Source: Marinococcus halotolerans DSM 16375
GTDB taxonomy: Bacteria; Bacillota; Bacilli; Bacillales; Marinococcaceae
Direction: 5' to 3'
Assembly: GCF_000420725.1 (NCBI RefSeq)
Contig: NZ_ATVM01000022.1
Span: 1-47,537 of the forward strand
Length of the DNA stretch: 47,537 bases
Below are positions 47,448 through 47,537 of this stretch, in pieces; the stretch's first letter is position 1; every line of letters starts with the position of its first letter. The notes below the pieces were generated by a model, which saw only the letters and a list, made by a program, of their open reading frames with translations, was not told the origin of the DNA and did no database searches. Position numbers and translations under genes: made by a program.

Positions 47448-47537
47448 ACGTCAAGTCGAATTTTACACTTTTTGCTCATTTCCTGTTTACACTTTTGTTG
47501 AAAATATTCGCTGCCGGTTTTTCATCCGGTGGCTTTC
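47443..47537 (+). mobile_element. Probable terminal region of an insertion sequence (IS21-like)
   Basis: TGTAGACGTCAAGTCGAATT at 47443, then two spaced copies of a TTTACACTTTT motif (47461-47471 and 47488-47498). Multiple short terminal repeats next to a TG-starting end are typical of IS21-family elements. The transposase genes would lie beyond the window, so this is tentative. Confidence 0.45.

Noticed and set aside
1-47537. tRNA, rRNA or CRISPR arrays
   Set aside because: I saw no cloverleaf with a conserved T-loop, no rRNA stretches and no regularly spaced repeat array on either strand.

Overview
The window reads as a chromosomal segment of a Bacillaceae member (Bacillales, Firmicutes). 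Strong AGGAGG ribosome sites, the hflX-ynbB-glnR-glnA synteny known from Bacillus, Zur and GlnR/TnrA boxes of the Bacillus type, many SigB-like promoters and CadC/ZagA/GsiB/YflT-type proteins all point there. The very acidic secreted alkaline phosphatase and acidic lipoproteins suggest a salt- or alkali-adapted species. That ecological reading is inference.

Layout. 1-414: the 3' end of an IS256-family element inserted into a membrane-protein gene. 831-9153: phosphate and zinc/cadmium handling: an alkaline phosphatase with a Pho-box-like array, a cadC-cadA efflux operon with its own operator, then a zinc-starvation cluster on the minus strand (ZagA-like COG0523 GTPase, ZinT-domain lipoprotein, ZnuA lipoprotein) with two near-perfect Zur boxes. 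9200-13118: a tandem universal stress protein operon, and a YrhK-like gene with a cardiolipin synthase. 13235-30057: a dense general-stress island holding a YflT-type protein, an operon with an RsbR-like STAS protein and a molybdopterin oxidoreductase, a DUF4396 protein, two MpsC/DUF2294-like proteins, small paralogues sharing a REQEWIIT core, a DUF2254 protein, a GsiB-like KGG-repeat protein, a DUF2071 protein and an unrecognised four-helix membrane protein. 30074-35722: a tyrosine recombinase and the conserved housekeeping block hflX-ynbB-glnR-glnA. 35823-47537: an AT-rich accessory region with decayed prophage genes, a surviving DnaD/DnaC-type replication pair, small cargo genes with odd start codons, a GIY-YIG-like protein, several surface or lipoprotein genes, and what looks like the end of another insertion sequence.

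The most interesting signal is in the stress island. Many of its genes are not preceded by a simple promoter. They have a 5' leader of about 100-200 nt that starts at a SigB-like promoter (where one can be seen) and contains a small hairpin abutting an intrinsic terminator that begins with AAGCC or AAACC. The primary-sequence core (GTAATTAG, GAGGA, GCC, CTAATAAGCC) recurs in front of at least four unrelated genes, with compensatory base changes. A second version (TTGGTGA followed by a hairpin and the terminator) precedes two others, and one core copy has no gene behind it. This looks like a family of cis-regulatory attenuators, or SigB-driven small RNAs, shared by a stress regulon. I do not recognise it as a named RNA class.

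In the right-hand third, several phage genes keep long recognisable reading frames broken by in-frame stops. Two copies of the same decayed phage gene each sit directly upstream of an unrelated, intact, AT-rich cargo gene, which suggests a recurrent insertion niche.
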